A DNA stretch of 64,000 nucleotides. Source: Bradyrhizobium diazoefficiens (GTDB lineage Bacteria; Pseudomonadota; Alphaproteobacteria; Rhizobiales; Xanthobacteraceae). Under the pieces are notes generated by a model that saw nothing but the letters and a program-made list of their open reading frames with translations, was not told the origin of the DNA and made no database searches. The position numbers were made by a program, and so were the translations under genes. This document shows positions 29,546 through 41,611 of this stretch, one piece after another; position 1 is the stretch's first letter, and every line of letters begins with the position of its first letter. Where the stretch lies: contig NZ_CP067101.1 of NCBI RefSeq assembly GCF_016616425.1, positions 2,046,001 to 2,110,000 of the forward strand. The letters are read 5' to 3'.

Positions 29546-30421
29546 ACCAGCCCGCCTCCGGCAAAACCGCGAAAACCACGACAAGCACGGCAGGCTCGCA
29601 GACCCGTTATGCTCTTGCGGTTTACCGAAATCAATTTGACGCGTCGGGCAAGACAGCGGCACGACGTCACCATGCCTGCGATCATCTCGACATTCGCACG
29701 GCAAACAATTTCACGGTGGACGCGCAGCCGTTCAGGGAACCCGCGCGTTCAAATGTGATGCCTCGACTGATCGATCCGTCTTGACAGTCTTGTGTCACGG
29801 GAGGAGCATGGCCGTGCTCGCAAACAAGCGATGCGTAACGTCCACCTCATGAGCAAGGGGAGGTCTATGACGCCACCTCCGCAAATCCAGCCGCGTTAAG
29901 TGCGATGGAGCTCGTTCGGATTATCGCATAGCGGCAGAAACCGCGAACGGCACGCCGGGTCAAGGTTTAGCGGGCTGCATCAGTAAGGCATAGCCCCTAC
30001 CTGCCCGGCGCTGTATTTTGCTCACCGATTCTTTCGGATGGTGGGGACGGGCCGACCGCGACAGCCGCCTTCGACATCCTGCTTTTCTCCTCCTCCTCGC
30101 CGTCATTCCGGGCCGCCTCCTGGAATGACGGCGAAGTTTTTGCGCAACGCTCGGCGCCCGGCCGTTTTCGTCGCGGGCGATCACTCTGACGATACCGCGT
30201 TCGCGGGCCTTCATGGCTTGAGACCCGCGTGCCGTGCTCCTCATCACGATGGGCGGTCGCTTTGCGGCATTAATCCCTTGCCGCGCGATGGCGTTCTCGT
30301 TCGCGAAAATCTCGCTGCGGTGCGAGATGGCAATCGATACCTGAGTCTCTGCGTCCTTGATCTGGGTGGAGCGCTGGCCGACAATGTCCGCGGTTCAATG
30401 AGAAGCTGCTTGGGGGAATTC
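29546..30421. other. Long intergenic region upstream of the malic enzyme gene
   Basis: 876 bases without a supportable gene. It holds a stretch at about 29560-29660 (including TTTACCGAAATCAATTTGACGCG) that looks like a decayed copy of an intergenic repeat common in this genus, and a perfect inverted repeat at 30098-30133. The frame of the malic enzyme stays open as far up as 30038, but the composition there is not that of the protein family. Confidence 0.5.
30098..30133. repeat. 12-bp perfect inverted repeat (CGTCATTCC type)
   Basis: CGCCGTCATTCC (30098-30109) pairs with GGAATGACGGCG (30122-30133) across a 12-base loop. Sequences of the CGTCATTCCGGG...GGAATGACG type recur between genes in Bradyrhizobium and are regarded as extragenic palindromes. 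Confidence 0.75.
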
Positions 30422-32074
30422 GTGAATAGACCTGTCCGGGTCGTTGCCCGATCGACGTCGTCCAATCCGCCGCAAGGCATGGCGCTGCTGCGCGATCCCC
30501 TGCTCAACAAGGGGACCGCCTTCACGGAAGCGGAGCGTGAGGCACTGGGCCTGCGCGGTTTGTTGCCGCCCTGCGTGCTGACGATGGAGACGCAAGCTCA
30601 GCGCATCCTCACCAATCTACGCACGCTGCCGACCGATCTGGAGAAATATGTCGCGCTGAACGCGCTGCATGATCGCAACGAGGCGCTGTTCTTCCGCGTC
30701 GTCGCCGACAATATCGACGAGATCCAGCCGATCATCTACACGCCGACGGTCGGGCTCGCCTGCCAGAAGTACGGCCTGATCTTCCAGCGGCCGCGCGGCA
30801 TGTTCATCTCCTCGCGCGACCGCGGCCAGATCGCCGAGCTCCTGAAGAACTGGCCCTATCCGGCCAAGCTGATCGTCGTCACCGACGGCGAGCGCATCCT
30901 GGGCCTCGGCGATCTCGGCGCCAACGGCATGGGCATTCCGGTCGGAAAACTCTCGCTCTACTCGGCCTGCGCCGGCGTGCATCCGGAAGCATGCCTGCCG
31001 ATCGTGCTCGATGTCGGCACCAACAACGACGAGCTGCTCAGCGATCCCTATTATCTCGGCCTGCGCGAGCGGCGGCTGACCGGTGAGGCCTATGACAGCT
31101 TCGTCGACGAGTTCATGCAAGCCGCGCGCAAGACCTTTCCGGGCGTGCTGATCCAGTTCGAGGATTTCGCCAATCATTCGGCGTTCAAGCTGCTGCACAA
31201 ATATCGCGACGAGGCCTGCGTCTTCAACGACGACATCCAGGGCACCGCGGCGGTGGCGCTCGCCGGCCTGTTCTCGGCCTTGCGCGTCTCCGGCGGCAGG
31301 CTCAGGGATCAGCGTATCCTGTTCCTCGGCGCGGGCGAGGCGGCGACCGGCATCGCCGATCTCGTGGTGTCGGCCATGATGACGGAGGGCGCTTCCGAGG
31401 CGGACGCGCTCCGGCGCAACTGGCTGGTGGATTCCCGCGGCCTCGTCATCAACGGCCGCGAAGGCCTCTCCGGCCATAAGCTGCGCTATGCGCACGCCGG
31501 TCAGGCGCCGGTCGCCGACTTCCTCACCGCGATCAAGACACTGAAGCCGACGGCGATCATCGGTGTCGCCGCGGTCGGCGGCGCTTTCACGCCCGACGTG
31601 CTCCGGACGATGGCCGAGCTCAACGCGCAGCCGATCGTGTTCGCGCTCTCCAACCCGACCTCGAAGGCGGAATGCTCGGCGGAGGATGCCTATCGCTACA
31701 CCGGGGGCCGCGCGCTGTTCGCCTGCGGCAGCCCGTATGACCCGGTCAAGCTCAACGGCCGCAGCTTCGTGCCGCGCCAGGGCAACAACTCCTACATCTT
31801 CCCCGGCGTCGGCCTCGGCGTCATCGCCAGCGGCTCGCGGCTGGTGACCGACGAGATGTTCATGGCGGCAGCGCATACGCTCGCCGATTGCGTCGGCAAG
31901 GACGACCTCGCGCAAGGCAGTCTCTATCCGGCACTGCCGCGCATCCGCGAGGTCTCGGTCCGCATCGCCGCGGCGGTCGCCGACGTCGCCTTCCAGCGCG
32001 GGCTTGCGGACGGACCGGCGCCCAACGACGTCAAGGCCCTGGTCCAGTCCCAGATGTACGAGCCGCATTACTGA
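30422..32074 (+). CDS. NAD(P)-dependent malic enzyme (MaeA/SfcA-like)
   Basis: Oxidatively decarboxylates malate to pyruvate. The 550-residue cytoplasmic protein has the malic enzyme N-terminal domain (YTPTVGLACQKY, then VVTDGERILGLGDLGANGMGI near residues 145-170), the catalytic/metal region FEDFANHSAF, and a C-terminal NAD domain (FLGAGEAATGIADL). It is the single-domain form about 550 residues long, unlike the rhizobial Dme/Tme enzymes with a phosphotransacetylase-like tail. GTG 30422 with GGGG upstream is preferred; an in-frame ATG at 30398 lacks a ribosome binding site. Confidence 0.93.
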   Translation: MNRPVRVVARSTSSNPPQGMALLRDPLLNKGTAFTEAEREALGLRGLLPPCVLTMETQAQRILTNLRTLPTDLEKYVALNALHDRNEALFFRVVADNIDEIQPIIYTPTVGLACQKYGLIFQRPRGMFISSRDRGQIAELLKNWPYPAKLIVVTDGERILGLGDLGANGMGIPVGKLSLYSACAGVHPEACLPIVLDVGTNNDELLSDPYYLGLRERRLTGEAYDSFVDEFMQAARKTFPGVLIQFEDFANHSAFKLLHKYRDEACVFNDDIQGTAAVALAGLFSALRVSGGRLRDQRILFLGAGEAATGIADLVVSAMMTEGASEADALRRNWLVDSRGLVINGREGLSGHKLRYAHAGQAPVADFLTAIKTLKPTAIIGVAAVGGAFTPDVLRTMAELNAQPIVFALSNPTSKAECSAEDAYRYTGGRALFACGSPYDPVKLNGRSFVPRQGNNSYIFPGVGLGVIASGSRLVTDEMFMAAAHTLADCVGKDDLAQGSLYPALPRIREVSVRIAAAVADVAFQRGLADGPAPNDVKALVQSQMYEPHY

Positions 32075-32288
32075 AGCCGCCGACCCGACCCGCCAGGCCT
32101 CCGGCGGCACTTGATTTTGCCCAGCGGCGTGGCTGGCGCGGGCGCCGTCTGTCCCGATTCAGGACGCATCACTGTGGTGGAATCGTCACAGCTGACGCGA
32201 AACGGCGGCGGCCCCAGGCCCGCTTTTGTTCCGACAAGGTTCTGCCCTCATTGCCCACCGAAACTCCGGCAGTTCGGAGGGGCGTACC

Positions 32289-32813
32289 ATGTCGCGCATT
32301 GCACGTGCCGAAACTGCCCGGATGTCCCGCGCAGCCTCTTGCCGGTTGCTGCTCGCCATCATCGGTGCCGCCTCGCTCGCCGCCTGCGCGCAATCGCCGG
32401 TCGGGCGCCAGAAGGCCGATCTGGCGGCTCCCGGCCGGCAGGCTGCGGTCGAGCGGCCGCACAGGGTGGCGGCGCTGCATCCGAGGCCGATCAGCCGGGC
32501 ACGCGCGCCCGACGCTACGGGCGAGACGAAGCAAGCCGCCTTGCACGGCATTGCCAGCTTCTATTCGGATACGCAGACCGCGAGCGGCGAGAAGTTCGAC
32601 AAGAACGAATTGACCGCGGCCCATCCAAGCCTGCCGTTCGGCACGAAGCTGCGCGTCACGGACGTCTCCTCCGGCCGCTTCGTGACCGTCAGGGTCAACG
32701 ATCGCGGGCCCTATGTTCGCGGGCGGGTTCTCGACATCTCCCCCTCCGCGGCCGAGGCGCTCGGCATGGTCGACAGGGGCATCACCAATGTCCGGCTCGA
32801 CGTCGTGCAATGA
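32289..32813 (+). CDS. RlpA-like lipoprotein with double-psi beta-barrel domain
   Basis: A 174-residue envelope protein. The N-terminus is a lipoprotein signal with lipobox LAAC (Cys33), followed by a basic linker and a C-terminal RlpA double-psi beta-barrel (about residues 88-174). The barrel contains the conserved stretches ASFYSDTQTASGEKFD, FGTKLRVTD and VRVNDRGPYVRGRVLDIS. RlpA proteins bind or cleave denuded peptidoglycan at the septum. The SPOR domain of full RlpA is missing, so septal targeting must differ. ATG 32289 follows a strong GGAGGGG. A smaller relative is encoded at 43806-44117. Confidence 0.9.
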   Translation: MSRIARAETARMSRAASCRLLLAIIGAASLAACAQSPVGRQKADLAAPGRQAAVERPHRVAALHPRPISRARAPDATGETKQAALHGIASFYSDTQTASGEKFDKNELTAAHPSLPFGTKLRVTDVSSGRFVTVRVNDRGPYVRGRVLDISPSAAEALGMVDRGITNVRLDVVQ

Positions 32814-32931
32814 GGCCGGGGTCGATCGAGATCGATCCGCCTGATTAACCGGCTGTTAGCTGCTCTCGCGCACCATGGTTGCCCAGACAAGTCGGGGGCT
32901 CCAAATTCGGAGGCCTGCGGGGAGGCGGGAC

Positions 32932-33087
32932 TTGAGCAGGATCCAGTATCTCGAAGATCAGGCAGCGCGCGCCGAGCGGCTCGCCAAACGGATCACGGAT
33001 ACGCTGACGATCGAAAAGCTCCTGACCTTCGCCGGCGAACGCCGCCGCGAGATCGAGGTCATCGCCGGCAAGCATCGGCGTTCTTGA
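32932..33087 (+). CDS. Small conserved-type protein of unknown function (51 aa)
   Basis: A short, charged, probably helical protein beginning (M)SRIQYLEDQAARAERLAKRI and ending AGKHRRS. TTG 32932 is chosen because GGAGG at 32921-32925 is ideally spaced; an in-frame ATG at 32875 has no ribosome binding site. The amphipathic pattern suggests a coiled-coil or helical hairpin. Small proteins starting in this way are common in Bradyrhizobium, but no function is known to me. Confidence 0.6.
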   Translation: MSRIQYLEDQAARAERLAKRITDTLTIEKLLTFAGERRREIEVIAGKHRRS

Positions 33088-33103
33088 CCGCGGCAACGCA
33101 AAA

Positions 33104-33412
33104 TCAAGTATGGCTCTCGATGAACTCGCTGAGATAGTCGGGGACGCCGTCGATGTCGCAGCGCGCCCGGATCTCGCCGGCGACATCGGTCGAGATGTCC
33201 TTCATCCAATGTTCGAGCGTGTTGAACGAAATCACCTTGATCGGGTCGTTGAAGCAGCCGGCGACGAGCTCGCCGATCGTGGCTTCGAGATCGCTCCGTT
33301 CGATGCGAATCTCTGTCGCCTCGTCGAGGCGATCGATCACCACGAACAAGGTCTGGTCTGCGCCATAGGGCACGACAGGGGATGGTCGGCCGGCTTCGAG
33401 CATCTGACGCAC
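33104..33412 (-). CDS. Hypothetical protein (102 aa)
   Basis: An acidic cytoplasmic protein, beginning MRQMLEAGRPSPVV, with good codon usage for this genome. Segments such as TLFVVIDRLDEATEIRIERSDLEATI suggest an alpha/beta fold, and a helical region DYLSEFIESH lies at the C-terminus. GTG 33412 is taken as the start; ATG 33403 is an alternative. It is followed closely on the opposite strand by a small gene ending at 33087. I do not recognise the family. Confidence 0.6.
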   Translation of the reverse strand: MRQMLEAGRPSPVVPYGADQTLFVVIDRLDEATEIRIERSDLEATIGELVAGCFNDPIKVISFNTLEHWMKDISTDVAGEIRARCDIDGVPDYLSEFIESHT

Positions 33413-33494
33413 TCACGCCTTCGCTTCCGATACCCCCACTAACGGGAAAATCCGGACGAAGGTTCCTGCGCTCAGCCACAGCTTCCGGAAATCG

Positions 33495-33767
33495 TCAGAG
33501 AAATTCTCTCCAGCGCGACAGCTCGATGACGTGCTCGGGCGAGAGGATGGCCGTCACGAGCGGCGGCTGCGCCGCTGTCCGGATCTCATAGAGATGGCGG
33601 GTTGCCGCCGGCTTCTTCATAAACGCCGAAATGCACTCGTCGAGAGTGCCTTCACTGATCTGGTACGGCTCCCGGTCCAGCCGCCGCTGGTTTGCAAGCG
33701 ATGGCCATTTATGCAGGGCCGCAAGCGCACCGAAATCGACCTTCGACTCCGCAGCCATTTCCCCCAT
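33495..33767 (-). CDS. Hypothetical protein (90 aa)
   Basis: A 90-residue soluble protein containing RRLDREPYQISEGTLDECISAFM and a C-terminal EHVIELSRWREFL. ATG 33767 has GAGGCGGG upstream on the minus strand. It lies just downstream of a strong terminator (33783-33818), so its promoter must overlap that terminator or the ribosome binding region. The family is not recognised; the pattern of conserved-looking acidic and aromatic residues supports a real gene. Confidence 0.6.
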   Translation of the reverse strand: MGEMAAESKVDFGALAALHKWPSLANQRRLDREPYQISEGTLDECISAFMKKPAATRHLYEIRTAAQPPLVTAILSPEHVIELSRWREFL

Positions 33768-33782
33768 CGTCCCGCCTCACGC

Positions 33783-33818
33783 AAAAAACACCCCAGCACG
33801 CGGATTTGCGTGCCGGGG
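33783..33818 (-). terminator. Rho-independent terminator of the monooxygenase-esterase gene
   Basis: Read on the minus strand, CCCCGGCACGC pairs with GCGTGCTGGGG (11 bp, one G-U) across a 6-base loop and is followed by TG and six T residues. It sits about 75 bases after the stop of the large minus-strand gene. Confidence 0.85.
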
Positions 33819-33894
33819 CTTGCACCTGTCGCTGCATCTCAATGCCACAGCGTCGTAACGCAGCAGCCCGGGAAATGTTCCAGCTGCGTTACGA

Positions 33895-36582
<2,688 letters not shown>

Positions 36583-36809
36583 CGCATTCCTCCCGTGTGT
36601 TTTGTTTTGCCAGCAGGCTATCGCCGCAGGTTTGGCTTGTCATCACAGCAAGTGCAATCTTCGGTGGTCGTTTGCGGCGGCATCGTGACCGCGTGAATCC
36701 TGCGGCGCCACACGCATCGCGATGCACAATGGCCGTGATTACCCGGACTAATCATGCCTGATCCGTCCGTGTAGGCTTGCGGTTACAAGCCACGCGTGCC
36801 CAGGTCGTC

Positions 36810-37019
36810 ATGACAGAGTTGAGTGAGCGGACCAAAGCGAACATGGACGTCGTCCTGGAGGAGACGTGCCGGCAATTGCCGCATGGCGGCGATCACGACA
36901 GCCGCAAATTCATCGCCGAGCGCCTGATCGAGGCCGCGCAGGAGGGACATTCCACGCTCGGCGAGCTCGGCATCGTCGCGCGTCGCGCGCTGGCGGAGAT
37001 TCTCGCAAAGCGCGGCTAG
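36810..37019 (+). CDS. Hypothetical small helical protein (69 aa)
   Basis: A 69-residue protein beginning MTELSERTKANMDVVLEETC, then GGDHDSRKFIAERLIEAAQ and a C-terminal helix ending LAKRG. The composition predicts two or three helices. Homologues with the motif HGGDHxxRKxIAxxLxxAA are common in Bradyrhizobium, to my recollection, but have no function. ATG 36810 follows CAGG. It is divergent from the monooxygenase-esterase fusion. Confidence 0.7.
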   Translation: MTELSERTKANMDVVLEETCRQLPHGGDHDSRKFIAERLIEAAQEGHSTLGELGIVARRALAEILAKRG

Positions 37020-37147
37020 CTATCAGCTGCGAGACTCGCTGCGCCGAAGCTGTGCTTCCCCCGCCCGCAGCGCCGCGGAGCTTGCCTCTCCGGGCGTCGT
37101 GGACATAACCTCGCAGGAAACCTTTCCGCGCATCGAGATGCCTGAAG

Positions 37148-38611
37148 ATGCGGTTCGTGCTTACGCTCATTGTCATGGTCGCGTGTTGCGCCGGCTCGGC
37201 CATGGCCCAGTCGGTCGGACAATTTCCGTTCGCGCTGACGCGGGAAGGGCAGATGCTCGGCGCCGTCGAAGGCGAGGTGGCGTCCTTCAAGGGACTGACC
37301 TACGCCTCGCCACCGGTCGGTGCGCGGCGCTGGCGCGCGCCGCAGCCGACACCCGAAAGTTCGGAGATGCACACCGCCTATAAGTATGGCGCGGCGTGCC
37401 TTCAACCGGCGCTGCCTGATACGAGCGAGGATTGCCTCACGCTGAACGTGTTCCGGCCTTTCGGGGTCGACGGTCCGCTGCCGGTGATGATGTTCATCCA
37501 CGGTGGCGGCTTTATCAGCGGCACCGCGAACGAGCGGCTGTTCGACGGCGCCAGGCTGGCGCAGGCCGGTCTCATCGTGGTGACCGCCAATTATCGCCTC
37601 GGAGCGCTCGGCTGGCTCGCCTATCCCGCGCGGTCGGAAGGCGGCTCCGGCAATTACGGCCTGATGGACCAGATCGCCGCGCTGCATTGGGTTCACGACA
37701 ACATCGCGGCGTTCGGCGGCGATCCGAACAACGTCACCTTGTTTGGCCGCGACGCAGGCGCGACGTCGATCGCGCTCCTGATGCTGTCTGCGCAATCGCG
37801 CGATCTCTTCCAGAAGGCGATTCTGCAATCGGTCCCCGGTCGCGCGCGCCTGCGGTCAGCAAAGGACGCGGAGGCCGTCGGCCGGCAGTTCGCGGCGGCG
37901 CTTGGACCGCAGGCAGATTTGCGCACAGCCGAACCGCGACGCCTGCTTGCCGCCGAAGGCCGTCTGCTGGAGAAATCGCAGCGCAGCTTCGCGCCGATGA
38001 TGGATGGAGGTCTGGTGACCGAAGATATCGCCGCCGGCTTTGCGGCCGGACATCAAAGCCGCATTCCCCTGATCGTCGGCTCGAACGATGACGAGACGGG
38101 TTTCGACGGCGAGTTCGATGTCAAGGAGGTCGCTTCGTCGGGCGTCACGAGCGATGAGCTGCGCAGGCTCTATCCCGGCCTCGCCAAGCCTTCGGAACTC
38201 GCGGCGAGGTTCTATACCGACAAGGTCTTTTCCGAGCCCGCAAGATTGCTGGCCCGCTCGCATGCCGCAAGCGGCGCGGCGACCTTTCGCTATCGCTTCG
38301 CCTATGTGCCCGAGGCCCGGCGCGCCAACCCCGAGGGCGGGCAAGGCCGGGAGTTGCAGTTCATCTTCGGTGTGGAAGGCGTGCCAGGAGCGGGCATTCT
38401 CTCGCGCGGTGATCGCGAGGTTGCAAGCCGCATGCGGTCCTACTGGATCAACTTCGCCAGGAGCGGCGATCCCAACGGTCCCGGTCTGCCGCATTGGGAC
38501 GCTGCGGCAGGCAGAGACCGCCTGCTGCTGATCGCGAACGACGGCATCGCGAGCGAGGACGATCCCTGGTCGGAGCGTCTCGACCGGCTGACAGGCGAGA
38601 GCAAAAATTGA
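37148..38611 (+). CDS. Carboxylesterase type B family protein lacking catalytic Ser and His (probable pseudoenzyme)
   Basis: A 487-residue secreted protein with a signal peptide (cleavage near AMAQ, residue 21). The family framework is clear: FKGLTYASPPVGARRWRAP, EDCLTLNVF, oxyanion segment IHGGGF and NYRLGALGW. The nucleophile elbow, normally G-E-S-A-G, reads GRDAG, with Asp at position 202. The catalytic His segment, normally H-G-x-E-L, reads QGREL with Gln399. The acidic member (SNDDETGF near 316) remains. Codon usage and frame are normal, so the gene is maintained. It could be a binding protein, as in neuroligin-like relatives, or act by another mechanism. Confidence 0.88.
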   Translation: MRFVLTLIVMVACCAGSAMAQSVGQFPFALTREGQMLGAVEGEVASFKGLTYASPPVGARRWRAPQPTPESSEMHTAYKYGAACLQPALPDTSEDCLTLNVFRPFGVDGPLPVMMFIHGGGFISGTANERLFDGARLAQAGLIVVTANYRLGALGWLAYPARSEGGSGNYGLMDQIAALHWVHDNIAAFGGDPNNVTLFGRDAGATSIALLMLSAQSRDLFQKAILQSVPGRARLRSAKDAEAVGRQFAAALGPQADLRTAEPRRLLAAEGRLLEKSQRSFAPMMDGGLVTEDIAAGFAAGHQSRIPLIVGSNDDETGFDGEFDVKEVASSGVTSDELRRLYPGLAKPSELAARFYTDKVFSEPARLLARSHAASGAATFRYRFAYVPEARRANPEGGQGRELQFIFGVEGVPGAGILSRGDREVASRMRSYWINFARSGDPNGPGLPHWDAAAGRDRLLLIANDGIASEDDPWSERLDRLTGESKN

Positions 38612-38618
38612 GCTGGAC

Positions 38619-38798
38619 TCAAGCCGCGAGCTCGACGCGGGGGGCCGGGGTCAGCCGGTCTTCCTCCAGATAGTCCATCGCGCCATCCTTTTCGACGGCG
38701 TAGTACTGCTGGCCTTCCCTCGACCTGAAGGCGGCGCGAACGATACCGCGACGGCCTTTGTCACTGTTGACGACGTCCCCCAGCGCAAACTTCCTCAT
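38619..38798 (-). CDS. Small hypothetical protein (59 aa)
   Basis: A 59-residue protein beginning MRKFALGDVVNSDKGRRGIV, with QQYYAVEKDGAMDYLEEDRL in the second half. The pattern suggests a small beta-barrel of the KOW/SH3-like or 'hypervirulence/DUF' type that binds nucleic acid or protein, but this is only a shape impression. ATG 38798 is preferred to GTG 38810. Its 3' end faces the carboxylesterase-like gene. Confidence 0.65.
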   Translation of the reverse strand: MRKFALGDVVNSDKGRRGIVRAAFRSREGQQYYAVEKDGAMDYLEEDRLTPAPRVELAA

Positions 38799-38953
38799 CC
38801 CACGTCTCACTTGTCTTCAGGCCGACTGCTTCGGCCACACCCGGGATTTTGGGCGGCAAATCGTTAACGGCTTGCTAACCATGCCGGTTTGCCTATGCTC
38901 GCCGCCAGTCGCGCGAGCACTTGCACGCGCATGTTGCCGACGAGACGAGCCCC

Positions 38954-39751
38954 ATGACGCGATTTCCGACCCTCTTCCTGTCGCATGGCGGCGGTCCCTG
39001 GCCATTCATGGAGGACAGGCGGGTGCAATATGCCAAGACCGCCCAGGAGTTCGGCCGGTTGCCGCAGCTTCTCCCCGAGAGGCCGAAGGCCGTGCTCGTC
39101 ATCACCGGCCATTGGGAGGCCGATGCCTTCACCGTGTCCACTTCGGCGCATCCGCCGATGGTGTACGACTATTACGGTTTCCCCGAGCACACCTATCATC
39201 TCAAATATCCGGCGCCAGGCAGGCCCGAGCTCGCAGCGCAGGTGAAGGCGCTGCTTGCGCGTGCGGGCCTCGATTGCCGGGAAGACCCCAATCAGGGTTT
39301 TGATCACGGCACCTTCGTGCCGCTCGGGCTGATGTATCCGAAAGCCGACATGCCGATCGTGCTGCTCTCGCTGAAGTCTGCCTACGATGCGGCCGAGCAC
39401 ATCAAGGTCGGCCAGGCGATTGCGTCGCTCCGCGATGAAGGCATTCTGATTGTCGGCAGCGGGCTGACCTATCACAACATGCGTGGCTTCAATCGATCGG
39501 AGTCCAGGCCGGTTTCCTATGATTTCGAGGCCTATCTGAACGAGGCGATCAGCAATCCGGATCCGGCCCGCCGCAACGCGATGCTGGTTGATTGGGAGAA
39601 CGCACCGGGCGCGCGCCTGGCGCATCCCCGCGAGGACCATCTGCTGCCGCTGATGGTGGCCGCCGGCGCCGCCGGCAGCGATGTGGGCAAGCGCGTCTTC
39701 GTCGACGAGGTCGCGCACGTGGTGATGGCGTCGTATGTGTTTGGCGGGTGA
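38954..39751 (+). CDS. DODA-type extradiol aromatic ring-opening dioxygenase family protein
   Basis: A 265-residue cytoplasmic protein of the LigB/4,5-DOPA dioxygenase family (YgiD-like). Metal-binding and catalytic histidines are visible: H11 in LFLSHGGGP, His in ITGHWEAD, FDHGTFVPL and LTYHNMRGF. Members cleave catechol-type rings next to the hydroxyls using Fe(II) or Zn(II). The physiological substrate is unknown. ATG 38954 gives the family-typical start MTRFPTLFLSHG; an in-frame ATG 33 bases upstream is possible. Confidence 0.9.
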   Translation: MTRFPTLFLSHGGGPWPFMEDRRVQYAKTAQEFGRLPQLLPERPKAVLVITGHWEADAFTVSTSAHPPMVYDYYGFPEHTYHLKYPAPGRPELAAQVKALLARAGLDCREDPNQGFDHGTFVPLGLMYPKADMPIVLLSLKSAYDAAEHIKVGQAIASLRDEGILIVGSGLTYHNMRGFNRSESRPVSYDFEAYLNEAISNPDPARRNAMLVDWENAPGARLAHPREDHLLPLMVAAGAAGSDVGKRVFVDEVAHVVMASYVFGG

Positions 39752-39763
39752 AGAGACCCGCGC

Positions 39764-40024
39764 TCACCCGTATCTCAGCTTCATGAACAGGATGCCGCCG
39801 GCGAGCACGATCGTGATGGCGTTGGCGGCGACGAGCGGGGCGTCGCCGGAGAGCAGGCCGTAGACGAGCCAGAGCGCCAGGCCCAGCACCATGACCAGGA
39901 ACATGCCGAGCGAAATGTCGCGCGCCGAGCGCGTCTTCCACACCTTGATGAACTGGGGTGCGTAGGCGACGGTGGTGCAGGTTGCTGCGGCAAAGCCAAA
40001 CAGCTTGATCAAGAACGGGTCCAT
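39764..40024 (-). CDS. SemiSWEET-family sugar transporter
   Basis: An 86-residue inner-membrane protein with three helices and the PQ-loop motif YAPQFIKVWKTRSA after helix 1, the hallmark of bacterial SemiSWEETs, which work as dimers and move sugars. ATG 40024 gives MDPFLIKLFGFAAATCTTVAY. The neighbouring glycogen genes make a link with sugar handling attractive but unproven. Confidence 0.9.
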   Translation of the reverse strand: MDPFLIKLFGFAAATCTTVAYAPQFIKVWKTRSARDISLGMFLVMVLGLALWLVYGLLSGDAPLVAANAITIVLAGGILFMKLRYG

Positions 40025-40156
40025 GCCGGCTCTATAGCATGGATTCGACGACGGCGATGCCTGGAGCTTTGTTCCGATCAAATCGGAACGAAGCTCCAGA
40101 TACCGGGTTTGACGTGTTTTCTTGACACGAAGCGGCATGCACTTCGCTTGAAGACG

Positions 40157-41611
40157 CTACGCGCGGGCCGACATGAGATCGCGGTAGAGCGCGGCATAAT
40201 CGCCGGCGCGGTTGCGCCAGGAGACGTCGGTCGCAAGGCCATTTCGTTGCAGCCGGCGCCAGGTCTGCTTGTCGTGGAAGGCGGTGTTGGCCCTGCGCAG
40301 CGTGCCGGCGAGGGCATCCGCCGTCACGGGTGCGAATTTGAAACCGGTGGCATCGCGGCCGGAGGCATCGGCCTCGCCGATATCGACGATGGTGTCCTCG
40401 AGCCCGCCGACGCGTGAGACGATCGGGACGGCGCCGTAGCGCAGTGCGCAGAGCTGGGTCAGGCCGCACGGCTCGAAGCGCGAGGGTACGAGCAGCGCGT
40501 CGGAGCCGGCCTGCAGCAGATGCGCCAGGATCTCGTCATAGCCGATCACGACCCCGATCCGGCCGGGATTGGCGCGGGCTGCGGCTTGATAGCGATCCTG
40601 GAGATCGCGGTCGCCGCTGCCGAGCAGCGCGAGCTGCATGCCTTCGCCCAGGATGGTCGGAATGACCTCGAGCAGGAGATCGAGCCCCTTCTGCCAGGAC
40701 AGCCGGCTGATGACGCCGAGCAGCGGCGCCTCGTCCGAGGAATCGAGATTGAACTGCTGCTGGAGCACCGCCTTGTTCGCGGCCCGGAACGTCAGGTCAT
40801 CTGCGCCGTAGCGGTAGGCGATGTGTGGATCGTCTTGCGGATTCCACACCGCTATGTCGATGCCGTTGAGGATGCCGCTCAGCACATGCGCGCGTTCGCG
40901 CAACAGGCCACCGAACCCCATGCCGCCTTCGTCGCTCTGGATCTCGCGTGCGTAGGTCGGCGATACCGTGGTGATGCGGTCGGCGAATTGCAGGCCGGCC
41001 TTGAGGAAGCTGATGCCGCCGAAATATTCCAGGCCGTGGATGTTGAAGGAGTCCCAGGGCAGGCCGATCGATCCGATCAGCTCAGGCGCGAACTTGCCCT
41101 GATAGGCGATGTTGTGGATGGTCATCACGGTGGCCGGTCGCGGGCGATTGTCATAGTGCAGATAGGCCGGCGCGAGCCCGGCCTGCCAGTCGTGGGCGTG
41201 CACGACGTCGGGCACGAATGCGGGCACGAGGCCGTGGCCGATATCCGCCGCGACGCGCGACAGCGCCGCGAAGCGCACGCCGTTGTCCGGCCAGTCGATG
41301 CCCTCGGTGGTGACATAGGGATTGCCCGGCCGCGCATAGAGATGCGGCACGTCGAGCACGAACAGATCGAGCCCCTCGTGGAAGCCGGCGAGCAGCCGCC
41401 CGGGGCCGCCGAAATAATCCGGCCAGGTCTGGATCTCCGCTGCGCCGGACACCAGCCGCATCACGTCGGGATAGCCCGGCATCAAGGTGCGCATCTCGAC
41501 GCCGTGCGCCTTCAGCGCGATCGGCAGCGCACCGGCGACGTCCGCGAGACCGCCGGTCTTGACGATGGGATAGACTTCGGAGGCGACCGCGAGGACGCGA
41601 ACAGGCCTCAT
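40157..41611 (-). CDS. glgA: Glycogen synthase (ADP-glucose type, GT5)
   Basis: Adds glucose from ADP-glucose to the growing glycogen chain. The 484-residue protein has the ADP-glucose-binding [13 protein letters not shown] near residues 18-30, the N-terminal GT5 domain with [11 protein letters not shown], and the C-terminal GT-B domain with LGSGDRDLQ and [10 protein letters not shown]. Length is normal for bacterial GlgA. The start overlaps the stop of glgC (ATGA at 41608-41611), so both are translated from one message. Confidence 0.96.
   Translation of the reverse strand: MRPVRVLAVASEVYPIVKTGGLADVAGALPIALKAHGVEMRTLMPGYPDVMRLVSGAAEIQTWPDYFGGPGRLLAGFHEGLDLFVLDVPHLYARPGNPYVTTEGIDWPDNGVRFAALSRVAADIGHGLVPAFVPDVVHAHDWQAGLAPAYLHYDNRPRPATVMTIHNIAYQGKFAPELIGSIGLPWDSFNIHGLEYFGGISFLKAGLQFADRITTVSPTYAREIQSDEGGMGFGGLLRERAHVLSGILNGIDIAVWNPQDDPHIAYRYGADDLTFRAANKAVLQQQFNLDSSDEAPLLGVISRLSWQKGLDLLLEVIPTILGEGMQLALLGSGDRDLQDRYQAAARANPGRIGVVIGYDEILAHLLQAGSDALLVPSRFEPCGLTQLCALRYGAVPIVSRVGGLEDTIVDIGEADASGRDATGFKFAPVTADALAGTLRRANTAFHDKQTWRRLQRNGLATDVSWRNRAGDYAALYRDLMSARA

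Noticed and set aside
30038..30421. N-terminal extension of the malic enzyme frame
   Set aside because: It is open but contains an extragenic palindrome and non-protein-like composition; GTG 30422 with GGGG upstream fits the family length.
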